This document shows positions 30,993 to 39,372 of a stretch of DNA of 64,000 bases, piece by piece. The translations under genes and the position numbers were made by a program. The DNA comes from an uncultured Eubacteriales bacterium (lineage in GTDB: Bacteria; Bacillota; Clostridia; Christensenellales; Aristaeellaceae): assembly GCA_902781945.1 (NCBI GenBank), contig CACZLE010000001.1, positions 1-64,000 of the forward strand. Reading direction: 5' to 3'. The notes under the pieces were generated by a model. It was given only the letters and a program-made list of their open reading frames with translations. It did no database searches and was not told where the DNA came from. Every line of letters begins with the position of its first letter. Positions within the stretch are counted from its first letter, which is position 1.

Positions 30993-31224
30993 AAAAATCA
31001 AACCGTCTCCCCTTGCGGGAGACGGCATGGCCGCGGTTCCACTCCGCTTGAAAGAAGCATTTCTTTCCACTCGGCTGCCTTAACGCGGCAGGGACGGCGC
31101 GGCCTACTGTCATTTCAGCCTGCGGCTCCCGGAGGCACTGTCCGCATCCGCCAAGCGCGCTTTCAGCCAGCGGCGCGCTCTCTCTTGGACGGAGGAAAAC
31201 CGGACGTTTTTTCCGTTCATTGCC
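30993..31224 (-). ncRNA. T-box riboswitch (tRNA-Cys) of cysE-cysS
   Basis: Reading the reverse strand, a leader of about 230 bases contains AGAGAGC and CTGGCTGAAAGC (stem I), CAGTAGGC, a stem III around GCGTTA, the T-box core GAGTGGAACCGCGG (31044-31031), and a terminator with CCGTCTCCC (31025-31017) pairing with GGGAGACGG (31011-31003) before TTTGATTTTT. TGC triplets at 31137-31135 and 31146-31144 lie in the expected specifier region and fit cysteine. Uncharged tRNA-Cys should stabilise the antiterminator and raise cysE-cysS expression. Class is certain from core and terminator; the specifier position is inferred. Confidence 0.88.
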
Positions 31225-31230
31225 TATTGC

Positions 31231-31259
31231 ATTATATGCGAGGGCGGGCCTTTTGTCAA
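31231..31259 (-). promoter_or_regulatory. Promoter of the T-box/cysE/cysS operon
   Basis: Consensus TTGACA (31259-31254), 17-base spacer, TATAAT (31236-31231). It abuts the end of the metallophosphoesterase gene. Confidence 0.85.
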
Positions 31260-31263
31260 GGCG

Positions 31264-32322
31264 TTAAAAGCTGAGCACGCTGGTGAGCGTCAGCACAGTG
31301 ACGGTGGGGGTATTGAACATGCGAAACCGGATGGGATAGATGGCGGACGCGCCCAGACCGGGGCTGATATACTGGGTGACGCCCTGCACGGTGGAGAGGC
31401 CCACGATCTCGCTGTCCTTGGGGAACCAACCGCCCAGGGATTCCGGCGCGCGGATGGCGCCCAGCAGCGGCAGGCGCATCTGCCCGCCGCAGTAGTGCCC
31501 GGCCAGCACCAGGGAAACGCCCCGGAAGAAATCGCTGCGATCCGAGCCCGCCCATTGCTGCAGGGTCTTGATCGTTTCGCTGGTCAGGGGATGATGGGTC
31601 AGGGCGATCTGCACGTCGTCTGGCTGCATTTCGGCAAGGCTCTCCGCAATGCCGTCCAGCACAGTCAGCCGGTAGTCGATGGCTCGCAATTGCGCTTCCT
31701 GATCGGGGGAAAGGGGCTGGGCGGACAGCAGGCTTTCCCGGCGGCTGCGATAGGCGGCATAGGAGGAATCCAGATCCAGGCCATACATGCTTTCCGGCGC
31801 GAACCAGATGACGCTTTTGCCCACGGACAGCTTTTCCGGATGGTCCAGATAGATGGCGCCGTGCTCCTCCGCAGCCAGGACATAATCCGCCTTGACGGCA
31901 TTTTCCGGGTTGGCGGCGGTCAGGATGGCTTCGGGGTCCTCGTCGCCTGGGACAAAGTAGACCGGCACGCTGAACAGGTCGATGAGCTTCAAAAAAGCGT
32001 CGTAATCCCCATCAGGACCGCAGACATCGCCGGTGATGCAGACCGCGTTGTAATTCTTGGTGCTGATCATGGTGCGGATGGTGCTTTGGTCCGGTCCGTA
32101 TTCGTTGCCGTGCAGATCGCTGATGTGCAGGATGCGGAATTTTTCCAGATCCTTGGGCAGCGACGTGATGGTGACGGAAAGCTGATCCACCGTCACGCGG
32201 CCATTATTAATGAAATTCAGACCAACAGCCACGGCGATGATCAAAAAAAATAAGAGCAGATAGCCGATCCAGCCAGTATGGCGGGGTTTGCGCTCTGCGA
32301 AAATGGCACGGTTTTTGCGCAT
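31264..32322 (-). CDS. Membrane-anchored metallophosphoesterase
   Basis: This 352-residue calcineurin-like phosphoesterase has one N-terminal transmembrane helix (about 18-38) after a basic start, and an extracytoplasmic catalytic domain. The metal-binding blocks are in order: ISDLHGNEYG, ITGDVCGP, VPGDEDPE in place of the usual GNHD, THHP, and AGHYCGGQ. The replacement of the third block's Asn-His by Glu-Asp is notable because the Asn normally bridges to the catalytic His. The family includes YkuE, a UDP-sugar hydrolase at the membrane; the substrate here is unknown. The start at 32322 has AAGGAG upstream; a longer frame is spurious because it crosses the promoter. Confidence 0.84.
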   Translation of the reverse strand: MRKNRAIFAERKPRHTGWIGYLLLFFLIIAVAVGLNFINNGRVTVDQLSVTITSLPKDLEKFRILHISDLHGNEYGPDQSTIRTMISTKNYNAVCITGDVCGPDGDYDAFLKLIDLFSVPVYFVPGDEDPEAILTAANPENAVKADYVLAAEEHGAIYLDHPEKLSVGKSVIWFAPESMYGLDLDSSYAAYRSRRESLLSAQPLSPDQEAQLRAIDYRLTVLDGIAESLAEMQPDDVQIALTHHPLTSETIKTLQQWAGSDRSDFFRGVSLVLAGHYCGGQMRLPLLGAIRAPESLGGWFPKDSEIVGLSTVQGVTQYISPGLGASAIYPIRFRMFNTPTVTVLTLTSVLSF

Positions 32323-32353
32323 ACGTTCGGGCTCCTTGAAAAAAACTGATACC

Positions 32354-32382
32354 ATTATAACGAAACCATGCGGGAAAAACAA
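32354..32382 (-). promoter_or_regulatory. Promoter of the metallophosphoesterase gene
   Basis: Reverse-strand TTGTTT (32382-32377), 17-base spacer, TATAAT (32359-32354). Confidence 0.7.
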
Positions 32383-32474
32383 GGCGTCAGAGGGCCCATT
32401 TTTTGTAAAATTGCAGGAAATGGAAAACGGGCGGCGAATGAAGAACATATCCCGCAAAGGAGATTTTTATTTGT

Positions 32475-33857
32475 ATGCCGAAACCGAAGAAGAGCTTTGT
32501 GTGCACCGCCTGCGGCTATGAATCCGTGCGCTGGTACGGCAAATGCCCGGGCTGCGACGCCTGGAACACCATGGAGGAAACCATCGAAACGCCATCTGAC
32601 AGCCCGGCGGCCAAACCCCAGAAGCAGCGGGGCGGCACAGGCGCGCAGGTGCAAAAGATCTATGAGATCGAGGCCAGCGCCCAGACTCATGAAACCACGG
32701 GCATCGGAGAATTTGACCGTGTGCTGGGCGGCGGCATCGTGGACGGTTCCCTGATGCTGGTGGGCGGCGAGCCGGGCGTGGGCAAAAGCACGCTGCTGCT
32801 GCAAACCTGCGCTCAGGTGGCGCGGCGGGGCAAGCGGGTGCTGTATATCACCGGCGAGGAAAGCGCGCGCCAGATCCGTCTGCGGGCGGACCGCCTGGGT
32901 GCGTCCAAAGAGGAAATCGCCGTGCTGGCGGAAAACGCCATGGACGCCATTGAAGAAAAGCTGAACGCCGTGCAGCCGGATTTCGTGGTCATCGACTCCA
33001 TTCAGACCATGTACAGGCCGGATATGGCCAGCGCGCCGGGCAGCGTCAGCCAGGTGCGGGAAAGCGCGGCCATGATGATGCGCTACGCCAAAACCAATGG
33101 TTGCGCCGTGATATTGGTGGGACATGTGACCAAGGATGGAGCCATTGCCGGGCCGCGGGTGCTGGAGCACATGGTGGATGTGGTGCTCTATTTTGAGGGC
33201 GATTATCAGCATGAATACCGCCTGCTCCGGGCGGTGAAGAACCGTTTCGGCTCGGTGAACGAACTGGGCATATTCTCCATGACGGGGGAGGGTATGGTGC
33301 CCGTGGAAAACGCCTCGGAGACTCTCATTTCCCATCGGGCGCTGGGAGCCAGCGGTTCGGTGGTGTTCTGCTGTATGGAGGGCAGCCGCCCCATGCTGGT
33401 GGATCTGCAGGCCCTGGCGACCCAGTCCTTCTACGCGGTTCCGCGCCGCACCGTGAACGGCGCAGACCAGGGCCGCGTGGCGCTGCTGCTGGCGGTATTG
33501 GAAAAACGGGCCGGTTTGCGGCTTTATAACCAGGACGTTTACATCAATGTGGCGGGCGGTCTGTCCCTGTCCGAGCCTGCCATTGACCTGCCGCTGTGCG
33601 TGGCGGTGGCGTCCTCCCTGAGCGACGTGCCGCTGCCTGCCGATCTGGCGGTGATGGGAGAAATCGGCTTGACGGGCGAGGTGCGCGCCATCCCGCAAAT
33701 GGAACGCCGCCTCAGCGAATGCGTCCGGCTGGGCTTCAAACAGATCATGTGCCCGGCGGATTCCGCCCGCAAGCTGAAAACCCCGGAGGGGATCACCCTG
33801 ATGCCGGTCAGAACCCTGGCCCAGGCCATCTCGCTGCTGGGACTGCGCCGCTCCTGA
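32475..33857 (+). CDS. radA: DNA repair protein RadA
   Basis: The 460-residue RecA-like protein supports branch migration in recombination. It has an N-terminal zinc finger CTACG...CPGC (residues 10-30), a RecA-type ATPase with GGEPGVGKST near 96-105, the RadA-specific KNRFGSVNE near 255-263, and a C-terminal Lon-like domain without the Ser-Lys pair. Length and order are standard. AAAGGAGAT lies 12 bases before the ATG. It is divergent from the metallophosphoesterase gene. A clear own promoter was not found, though the intervening 90 bases leave room for one. Confidence 0.97.
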   Translation: MPKPKKSFVCTACGYESVRWYGKCPGCDAWNTMEETIETPSDSPAAKPQKQRGGTGAQVQKIYEIEASAQTHETTGIGEFDRVLGGGIVDGSLMLVGGEPGVGKSTLLLQTCAQVARRGKRVLYITGEESARQIRLRADRLGASKEEIAVLAENAMDAIEEKLNAVQPDFVVIDSIQTMYRPDMASAPGSVSQVRESAAMMMRYAKTNGCAVILVGHVTKDGAIAGPRVLEHMVDVVLYFEGDYQHEYRLLRAVKNRFGSVNELGIFSMTGEGMVPVENASETLISHRALGASGSVVFCCMEGSRPMLVDLQALATQSFYAVPRRTVNGADQGRVALLLAVLEKRAGLRLYNQDVYINVAGGLSLSEPAIDLPLCVAVASSLSDVPLPADLAVMGEIGLTGEVRAIPQMERRLSECVRLGFKQIMCPADSARKLKTPEGITLMPVRTLAQAISLLGLRRS

Positions 33858-33923
33858 GCTTTTCGCCTCCTGCATGGGAGATATCCAATCGGGATATACT
33901 CTTTGTCAGGAGGCGTTGTTTTT

Positions 33924-34898
33924 ATGTGGAGAAAAAGTTTTGTTCTTTTGATCGCTTGCTGCTTGTTGTTTTGCGTGGCCTGTTCAGCCAAGACTCCAAT
34001 GCCTGAAAATACGCAGGCCCCAGAGGCGAGCGGCTTCGTTTTGCCTGATGATATCCGCGTGGGTGCGGAGGGCGTGCCGCAGTTGCGCGTATATATTCAG
34101 GCAGAGAAAGAAATCCGGGAAATGGATCTGGAAACCTATATCCAGGGCGTGCTGGCAGGCGAGATGAAAAATGACTGGCCCATGGAGGCCTTGAAGGCTC
34201 AGGCCATTCTGGCGCGAACTTTCGTGATCCGGTTCATCACGGAGAAGCAGAGTAAATACGCCGGAGCGGATATTTCCACGGATATTGAGGAGGCTCAGGC
34301 CTACGACGCGGCGGGGATCAACGATAGGATCAGGGAGGCCGTGCAGGCCACCCGGGGCCAGATCGTCTGCTATGGGGGCGAACCGATTTACGCCTGGTTC
34401 CACGCGCACGCAGGCGGACGGACGGCCACGGCGGCGGAGGGTCTGAGCTATAAGAAGGAAGCATCTTACACGCTTTCGACAGACAGCCACGAGAGCGAAA
34501 AAGCGCCGGAGGACGATGCGGCCTGGACGGCGGCATTTTCCCTTGATGACGTGATCAAAGCCGCGGCGGACGCGGGAGTGAAGGTGAGCGAGCCCGTCCG
34601 ACAGATCAGTATGGGGGAAAAGGGGAACAGCGGGCGGGTAAAAACCCTCCTGATCGGGACGAAACCCGTGCCTGCCAATGAATTCCGCATCGCCATCGGC
34701 AGCGAAAAGATGAAATCCACCTTGCTGACGGATATTTCCTATGAAAATGAGACGCTTACGCTTTCCGGAAAGGGCTACGGTCACGGCGTGGGCATGTCCC
34801 AATGGGGCGCCTATGCCATGGCGGAGGAAGGAAAGGACGCGGGAGAGATTATACAGCATTATTTTCAGCATGTGGATATCGTGCAAATGTGGAAATGA
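33924..34898 (+). CDS. SpoIID/LytB domain lipoprotein
   Basis: The 324-residue protein has a lipoprotein-like signal sequence (ending CVACS) and a SpoIID domain: MDLETYIQGVLAGEM with the catalytic-type Glu, WPMEALKAQAILARTF, YAWFHAHAGGRTA, and the conserved end GYGHGVGMSQWGAYAMA. SpoIID of B. subtilis is a lytic transglycosylase that cuts denuded glycan strands during engulfment; LytB-type relatives in non-sporulating cells have related wall roles. With no other sporulation gene in the window, sporulation use is not proved. ATG 33924 follows AGGAGG; an upstream ATG 7 codons earlier lacks a binding site. A long terminator follows. Confidence 0.86.
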   Translation: MWRKSFVLLIACCLLFCVACSAKTPMPENTQAPEASGFVLPDDIRVGAEGVPQLRVYIQAEKEIREMDLETYIQGVLAGEMKNDWPMEALKAQAILARTFVIRFITEKQSKYAGADISTDIEEAQAYDAAGINDRIREAVQATRGQIVCYGGEPIYAWFHAHAGGRTATAAEGLSYKKEASYTLSTDSHESEKAPEDDAAWTAAFSLDDVIKAAADAGVKVSEPVRQISMGEKGNSGRVKTLLIGTKPVPANEFRIAIGSEKMKSTLLTDISYENETLTLSGKGYGHGVGMSQWGAYAMAEEGKDAGEIIQHYFQHVDIVQMWK

Positions 34899-34922
34899 TT
34901 TGCACAAAAAACAATATTTTGT

Positions 34923-34951
34923 TTGACAGATGCGTATTTTCTGCTTACAAT
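34923..34951 (+). promoter_or_regulatory. Candidate distal promoter inside the hairpin
   Basis: TTGACA (34923-34928), 17-base spacer, TACAAT (34946-34951). It would produce a transcript beginning in the loop of the terminator hairpin. It may be chance, given the overlap. Confidence 0.45.
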
Positions 34952-34987
34952 GCAAGCTGTAAGGGGAAAGCGTATCTGTATTTTTTT
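34926..34987 (+). terminator. Long hairpin terminator before the peptide transporter genes
   Basis: ACAGAT (34926-34931) pairs with ATCTGT (34974-34979); the stem continues with G-U and one mismatch, and an inner stem is CTTACA with TGTAAG. A run of seven T (34981-34987) follows. It ends the SpoIID transcript and overlaps a possible promoter. Confidence 0.75.
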
Positions 34988-35029
34988 GGTATATTCCCTG
35001 TATTTTCCCCATATGATCCCCCGGAAGCG

Positions 35030-35058
35030 TTGCAACCCGGGCGGAGCTATGGTATAAT
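35030..35058 (+). promoter_or_regulatory. Promoter of the peptide transporter operon
   Basis: TTGCAA (35030-35035), 17-base spacer, TATAAT (35053-35058), about 60 bases before the GTG start of the binding protein gene. Confidence 0.75.
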
Positions 35059-35120
35059 CGGCGAATAAATTTACTCCCCTTACCGCTCTTGATCGAACCG
35101 AGGAAAAGGAGGAACCTGAC

Positions 35121-36938
35121 GTGAAGAAGCTGCTTTCCGTATTGCTTGTGATGATGCTGGCCTTGGGCCTGGTGCCCGCCATGGCCGAAGGCAGTGTGTA
35201 CACTGCCCTGTATTCCGGGGAAGTGACCACGCTCAATTACCTGATCACCACCACCACCAACGATTTTGCCCTCAGCGCCAACCTGATCGATACCCTGGTG
35301 GAATATGACCGGTACGGCCAGGTGAAACCATCTCTGGCGGAGAGCTGGACCACCAGCGACGACGGCCTGACCTGGACCTTCGCCCTGCGCAAGGACGCCG
35401 CCTGGGTGGACGCCGCCCAAAACGTGGTGGCCAATGTGACCGCCAACGACTTTATCTCCGCCGCCCAGTATATCCTGGACGCCAACAACGCTTCCAGCTC
35501 TGCCAACATCCTCTATGACAACATCGTGGGCGCCAAGGCCTATTACGATGGCGAAACGACGGACTTTAGCACCGTGGGCATCAAGGCTCTGGACGATTAT
35601 ACCCTGGAATACACCTTGCTCCAGCCCACACCCTACTTCCTGTCCATGGTGGACTACGTGGCTTTCATGCCCGTGTACGGCCCCTTCCTGGCGGAGCAGG
35701 GCGCAAACTTCGGCCTGGCCACCGGCAACGATACCATCCTGTACTGCGGCGCTTATGTGCTCAGCGAGTTCGCTCCCCAGGAGCGCCGTGTGCTGGTGAA
35801 GAACGAAAAGAACTGGGACGCCGCCAACGTGACCATCGACGAGCTCCGCTTCACCTATAACAAGGAAGCCGCCACCATTTCTCCCGAGCTCTATCTGCGC
35901 GGCGAAATCGACTCCGCCTCCATCGATCAGGCCATCGCCACCGAGTGGCTGGCTGATCCCGAAAAGGCCGATTTCATCCGTCCTTCCCGTCCCAGCAGCT
36001 TTTACAGCTATTTCTACGCCTTTAACTTTGATCCGCAGTTTGACGCCGCCTACGAGCCCGAAAACTGGGGCAAGGCTGTGGTCAACGAGAACTTCCGCAA
36101 GTCCATCTATTACGGCCTGGACCGTGTGAAGGCCAAGATGGTAGTGGATGCGGAGAATGCCGAGGCGCTGCTGTTCAACAGCATCACGCCCACCAACTTC
36201 GTTTTCTTCAACGGTACTGACTTTGTGAACATGGGCGCGCTGGCCGATATCACCGCCCTGGGTGTGGATACCTTCCAGGCGGACAAGGCCAATGAATACC
36301 GCGATCTGGCCATTGCCGAATTGACCGAAGCTGGCGTTACCTTCCCCATCAAGGTGCTCCTGCCCTACAACCCCGCCACTTCCGGCTGGGATGAGGAGTG
36401 CCAGGTGGTGGAGCAGCAGCTGGAAGAGCTGTTTGGCGCGGATTACATCGACGTCATCGTGGAAGCCGGTCCCTCCAGCGGCTTCCTGGCGGCGGTGCGC
36501 CGCAGCGGCAATTATGCCCTGATCAAGGCAAACTGGGGTCCTGACTATTCCGATCCCCAGACCTTCACCGATCCCTTCGTTCCCGGCAACAGCTATCAGT
36601 TTGCCTACAAGAATGCGGCCATGGACGACGTGATGCAGGGCTATTATGACCTGGTGGAGAAGGCCAAGGCCATCACCGACGATATCGAGGCCCGCTATCT
36701 GGCCTTCGCCGACGTGGAAGCCTACCTGATCGACCACGCCATCGTGGTGCCCTACGGCTTCGGCTCCGGCGGCTATACCGCCAGCCGCATTGATCCCTTT
36801 ACCATGCCTTATACCTCCGCCGGTATCTCCATCGAGCGCTATAAGGGCGCGGTACTGCTGGATGCGCCCATGAATACCGATCAGTATTATGACGCGCTGG
36901 ATCAGTGGACCGAGGAGCGCGAGGCCCTGTCCAAGTAA
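35121..36938 (+). CDS. Peptide-type ABC transporter substrate-binding protein (SBP_bac_5)
   Basis: The 605-residue protein is an OppA-type binding protein: PSLAESWTTSDDGLTWTF near 73-90 is the family signature, followed by the two-lobed domain with FTDPF and a C-terminal PYGFGSGG-like part. It has a standard signal peptide ending AMA before EGS and no lipobox cysteine, unusual for a Gram-positive binding protein that would otherwise drift from the cell. The start is GTG with AGGAGG upstream. Two permease genes follow, and a UUCG-capped hairpin lies in the gap. Peptides, nickel or oligosaccharides are all possible ligands; the sequence does not decide. Confidence 0.93.
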   Translation: MKKLLSVLLVMMLALGLVPAMAEGSVYTALYSGEVTTLNYLITTTTNDFALSANLIDTLVEYDRYGQVKPSLAESWTTSDDGLTWTFALRKDAAWVDAAQNVVANVTANDFISAAQYILDANNASSSANILYDNIVGAKAYYDGETTDFSTVGIKALDDYTLEYTLLQPTPYFLSMVDYVAFMPVYGPFLAEQGANFGLATGNDTILYCGAYVLSEFAPQERRVLVKNEKNWDAANVTIDELRFTYNKEAATISPELYLRGEIDSASIDQAIATEWLADPEKADFIRPSRPSSFYSYFYAFNFDPQFDAAYEPENWGKAVVNENFRKSIYYGLDRVKAKMVVDAENAEALLFNSITPTNFVFFNGTDFVNMGALADITALGVDTFQADKANEYRDLAIAELTEAGVTFPIKVLLPYNPATSGWDEECQVVEQQLEELFGADYIDVIVEAGPSSGFLAAVRRSGNYALIKANWGPDYSDPQTFTDPFVPGNSYQFAYKNAAMDDVMQGYYDLVEKAKAITDDIEARYLAFADVEAYLIDHAIVVPYGFGSGGYTASRIDPFTMPYTSAGISIERYKGAVLLDAPMNTDQYYDALDQWTEEREALSK

Positions 36939-36961
36939 ACTGAAGAAATCATCCATTGCAA

Positions 36962-36989
36962 GCGGCGGGGGGCTTCGGCCTCCTGCCGC
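36962..36989 (+). promoter_or_regulatory. UUCG-capped hairpin between binding protein and permease genes
   Basis: Left arm 36962-36973 and right arm 36978-36989 pair over 12 positions with two G-U pairs around TTCG. No T-run follows. Such hairpins often protect the upstream mRNA and reduce downstream expression, fitting the higher need for binding protein. Confidence 0.65.
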
Positions 36990-37017
36990 CCCTGCGCATT
37001 TATGGAAGGAGTTTGTC

Positions 37018-37959
37018 TTGGTCAAATATATGATCAAAAGACTGCTTTCCGCAGTCGTCACATTGGTCGTGATCCTGACGATCGTTTTTGTTCTCGTGCG
37101 GCAAATGCCCATCGAGGGCTATTTTGACAACTTCGATAAGATGGATCAGGATATGATCGAGGCCAGACTAACTCAGATGGGGCTGAACGACCCCATGCAT
37201 GTGCAGCTGCTGCGGTTCTTCGGGCAGCTGCTCCATGGCGATCTGGGCGCCTCTGCCCGCTATCGCATTGGCGCGGATATCGGCGATATCATCGCCCAGA
37301 AAGCGCCGCTTTCCATTGAGATGGGCGTCATGTCCATGGCGCTGGCGATGCTGCTGGGGCTGCCCTTGGGCGCGGCCATGGCTCGGGCCAAATCCCGGTT
37401 CTGGGATAAATTCGGCACGGCGTTCATCGTCTTTGTCAACGCGGTGCCCGCCGCGGTCTATTACATCTATCTGCAATCCTATGGTTCTGCCGCGCTCAAG
37501 ATCAGCATGCTGTTCAGCCGGGACGACTGGCGCACCTGGATTTTGCCGGTATTCAGCATGTCCCTGGGCAATATTGCCTATTACGCCATGTGGCTGCGCC
37601 GCTACATGGTGGATGAAATGAACAAGGACTATGTCAAGCTGGCCCGCGCCAAGGGCCTGAGCAACACGAAAATCACCGTGGGCCATGTGTTTCGCAACGC
37701 CTTTGTGCCCATGATCCAATATATCCCCACGTCGCTGATGTTTACGGTCTGCGGCTCCATCTATATCGAATCCCTCTATTCCGTACCCGGCATGGGGGGA
37801 CTCTTGGTGGATGTGATCAACCGGCAGGATAACCCCATGGTGCAGGCCATCGTGATGATTTACAGCTGCGTGGGCATCATCGGCCTGCTGCTGGGCGATC
37901 TGCTGATGGCGCTGATTGATCCGCGCATCACCTTTGGAGCAAAGGAGGATGCGCGATAA
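37018..37959 (+). CDS. Peptide-type ABC transporter permease (OppB-like)
   Basis: The 313-residue inner subunit has an N-terminal helix followed by the transporter core: transmembrane segments near 10-30, 100-125, 135-155, 185-205, 240-262 and 285-305. The EAA loop that contacts the ATPase is KLARAKGLSNTKITVGHVFRN-like, at about 205-225 (split here for length). The start is TTG 37018, with AAGGAG 6 bases upstream; the ATG at 37030 is too far from it. The stop TAA shares an A with the next ATG (TAATG), so translation is coupled to the second permease. Confidence 0.9.
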   Translation: MVKYMIKRLLSAVVTLVVILTIVFVLVRQMPIEGYFDNFDKMDQDMIEARLTQMGLNDPMHVQLLRFFGQLLHGDLGASARYRIGADIGDIIAQKAPLSIEMGVMSMALAMLLGLPLGAAMARAKSRFWDKFGTAFIVFVNAVPAAVYYIYLQSYGSAALKISMLFSRDDWRTWILPVFSMSLGNIAYYAMWLRRYMVDEMNKDYVKLARAKGLSNTKITVGHVFRNAFVPMIQYIPTSLMFTVCGSIYIESLYSVPGMGGLLVDVINRQDNPMVQAIVMIYSCVGIIGLLLGDLLMALIDPRITFGAKEDAR

Positions 37960-39362
37960 TGGGTATGCTGAGAAAAGCCAAAATGGCGCCTTTGGAAGAC
38001 CGTATGCAAAAGGAGCTGGCCGCCCGCCGGGAAGCCGCGGAGCGCGATCCCTTCGGCTTTGCGGACTATGATCACGCCCAGGCCGAGATCGGCGGTTACG
38101 CCAATTATTCCTATTGGGGCAGCACCTTCCGGGCTTTCCTGAAAAACCGCGCCGCACTGACGCTGCTGATCGTATTGGCGCTGCTGGTGGGCTTTACCCT
38201 GATCCAGCCCGCGCTGCCCAATCAGTATGTAGCCGGGCAGATCATCAATCACCCCACCACGGGTGTGCAGCTGTCCAATGTATCGCCTTCCTCCACCACT
38301 GTCAAAGCCCATGCCAAGGCAGGGACCCAGCTGATCGTGACCTCCTGGCAGGACGATAAGTGGGCCGCCGTCAGCAACGTGCTGCAAAATCTGAAAGCTC
38401 GCACGGCCTTTACCATCCTGGAATACGGGGAGGCTTACTGCAAGGTGGACCTGAACGGGCAGATTGGCTATGTGAAAAACGACTTTTCCACCAAGCTCAA
38501 GCTGCCGGAAGATCCGTCAGCCACGCCCTATGAGTCCCGCTCCAATTTTGCCATCAAGCTCTATTCCGCGCCGGACGATTACACCAACAACGGCGATCCG
38601 CTGTTCGTGAAAAAGGAATATCTGGATATTTCCGGTGATCATGCAGTGACAAAGGCGGATTGCGATCTCCATATCCTCCCCAGCACCGCGCCTTTCCTCT
38701 TTGGCACCAACAATCTGGGCCAGGATCTATGGGCACTGGTATGGCGCGGCACGCGCACATCCTTGTTTATCGGCTTTACCGTGGCTGTGATCGAAGCCCT
38801 GGTGGGCATCGTCATCGGCGTGCTGTGGGGATATGTTCGCAAGCTGGATCGTCTGCTGACGGCTGTTTATAACGTGGTGGACAATATTCCTACGACGATT
38901 GTGCTGATCCTGATCGCCTATATCATGCGCCCTGGCATCCGCACGCTGATCTTTGCCATGTGTCTCACCGGCTGGGTGGGTATGGCGCGGTTTATCCGCA
39001 ACCAGATCATTATTATTCGGGATCGGGATTATAATCTGGCTTCCCGCTGCCTGGGTACCAAAACCTATCGTATCGTGATGCGCAATCTGCTGCCTTATCT
39101 GGTGTCTGTGATCACCATGCGCATGGCGCTGGCCATCCCGGGAGCCATCGGCAGCGAAGTATTTATCACCTATATCGGCCTGGGCCTGCCGGTGAGCATT
39201 CCTTCCTTGGGCAATCTGATCAACGCGGGTCGTAAGCTGATTTCCACGTCTCAAAGCTATCAATTGGTTTTCCCCACGGTGGTGCTCAGCGTCATCACCA
39301 TCTCCTTTTATATGATCGGCAACGCCTTTGCGGATGCTGCCGACCCCAAGAATCATGTATAA
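37959..39362 (+). CDS. Peptide-type ABC transporter permease (OppC-like) with extracellular SH3-like insert
   Basis: This 467-residue permease is about 150 residues longer than normal OppC. After a cytoplasmic N-terminus and helix 1 (66-84), the first outer loop runs to about 247 rather than about 60 residues. It contains an SH3b-like segment, with AFTILEYGEAYCKVDLNG and IGYVKNDF at about 150-176. The normal core resumes at FGTNNLGQDLW (248-258), and the EAA-type loop ASRCLGTKTYRIV with four later helices is intact. The insert may bind cell wall or the binding protein, which itself lacks a lipid anchor. The start has AAAGGAGGAT 9 bases upstream. No ATPase genes (oppD/oppF) follow; alanine racemase does. 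Confidence 0.88.
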   Translation: MGMLRKAKMAPLEDRMQKELAARREAAERDPFGFADYDHAQAEIGGYANYSYWGSTFRAFLKNRAALTLLIVLALLVGFTLIQPALPNQYVAGQIINHPTTGVQLSNVSPSSTTVKAHAKAGTQLIVTSWQDDKWAAVSNVLQNLKARTAFTILEYGEAYCKVDLNGQIGYVKNDFSTKLKLPEDPSATPYESRSNFAIKLYSAPDDYTNNGDPLFVKKEYLDISGDHAVTKADCDLHILPSTAPFLFGTNNLGQDLWALVWRGTRTSLFIGFTVAVIEALVGIVIGVLWGYVRKLDRLLTAVYNVVDNIPTTIVLILIAYIMRPGIRTLIFAMCLTGWVGMARFIRNQIIIIRDRDYNLASRCLGTKTYRIVMRNLLPYLVSVITMRMALAIPGAIGSEVFITYIGLGLPVSIPSLGNLINAGRKLISTSQSYQLVFPTVVLSVITISFYMIGNAFADAADPKNHV

Positions 39363-39372
39363 GAGGCCGCTT

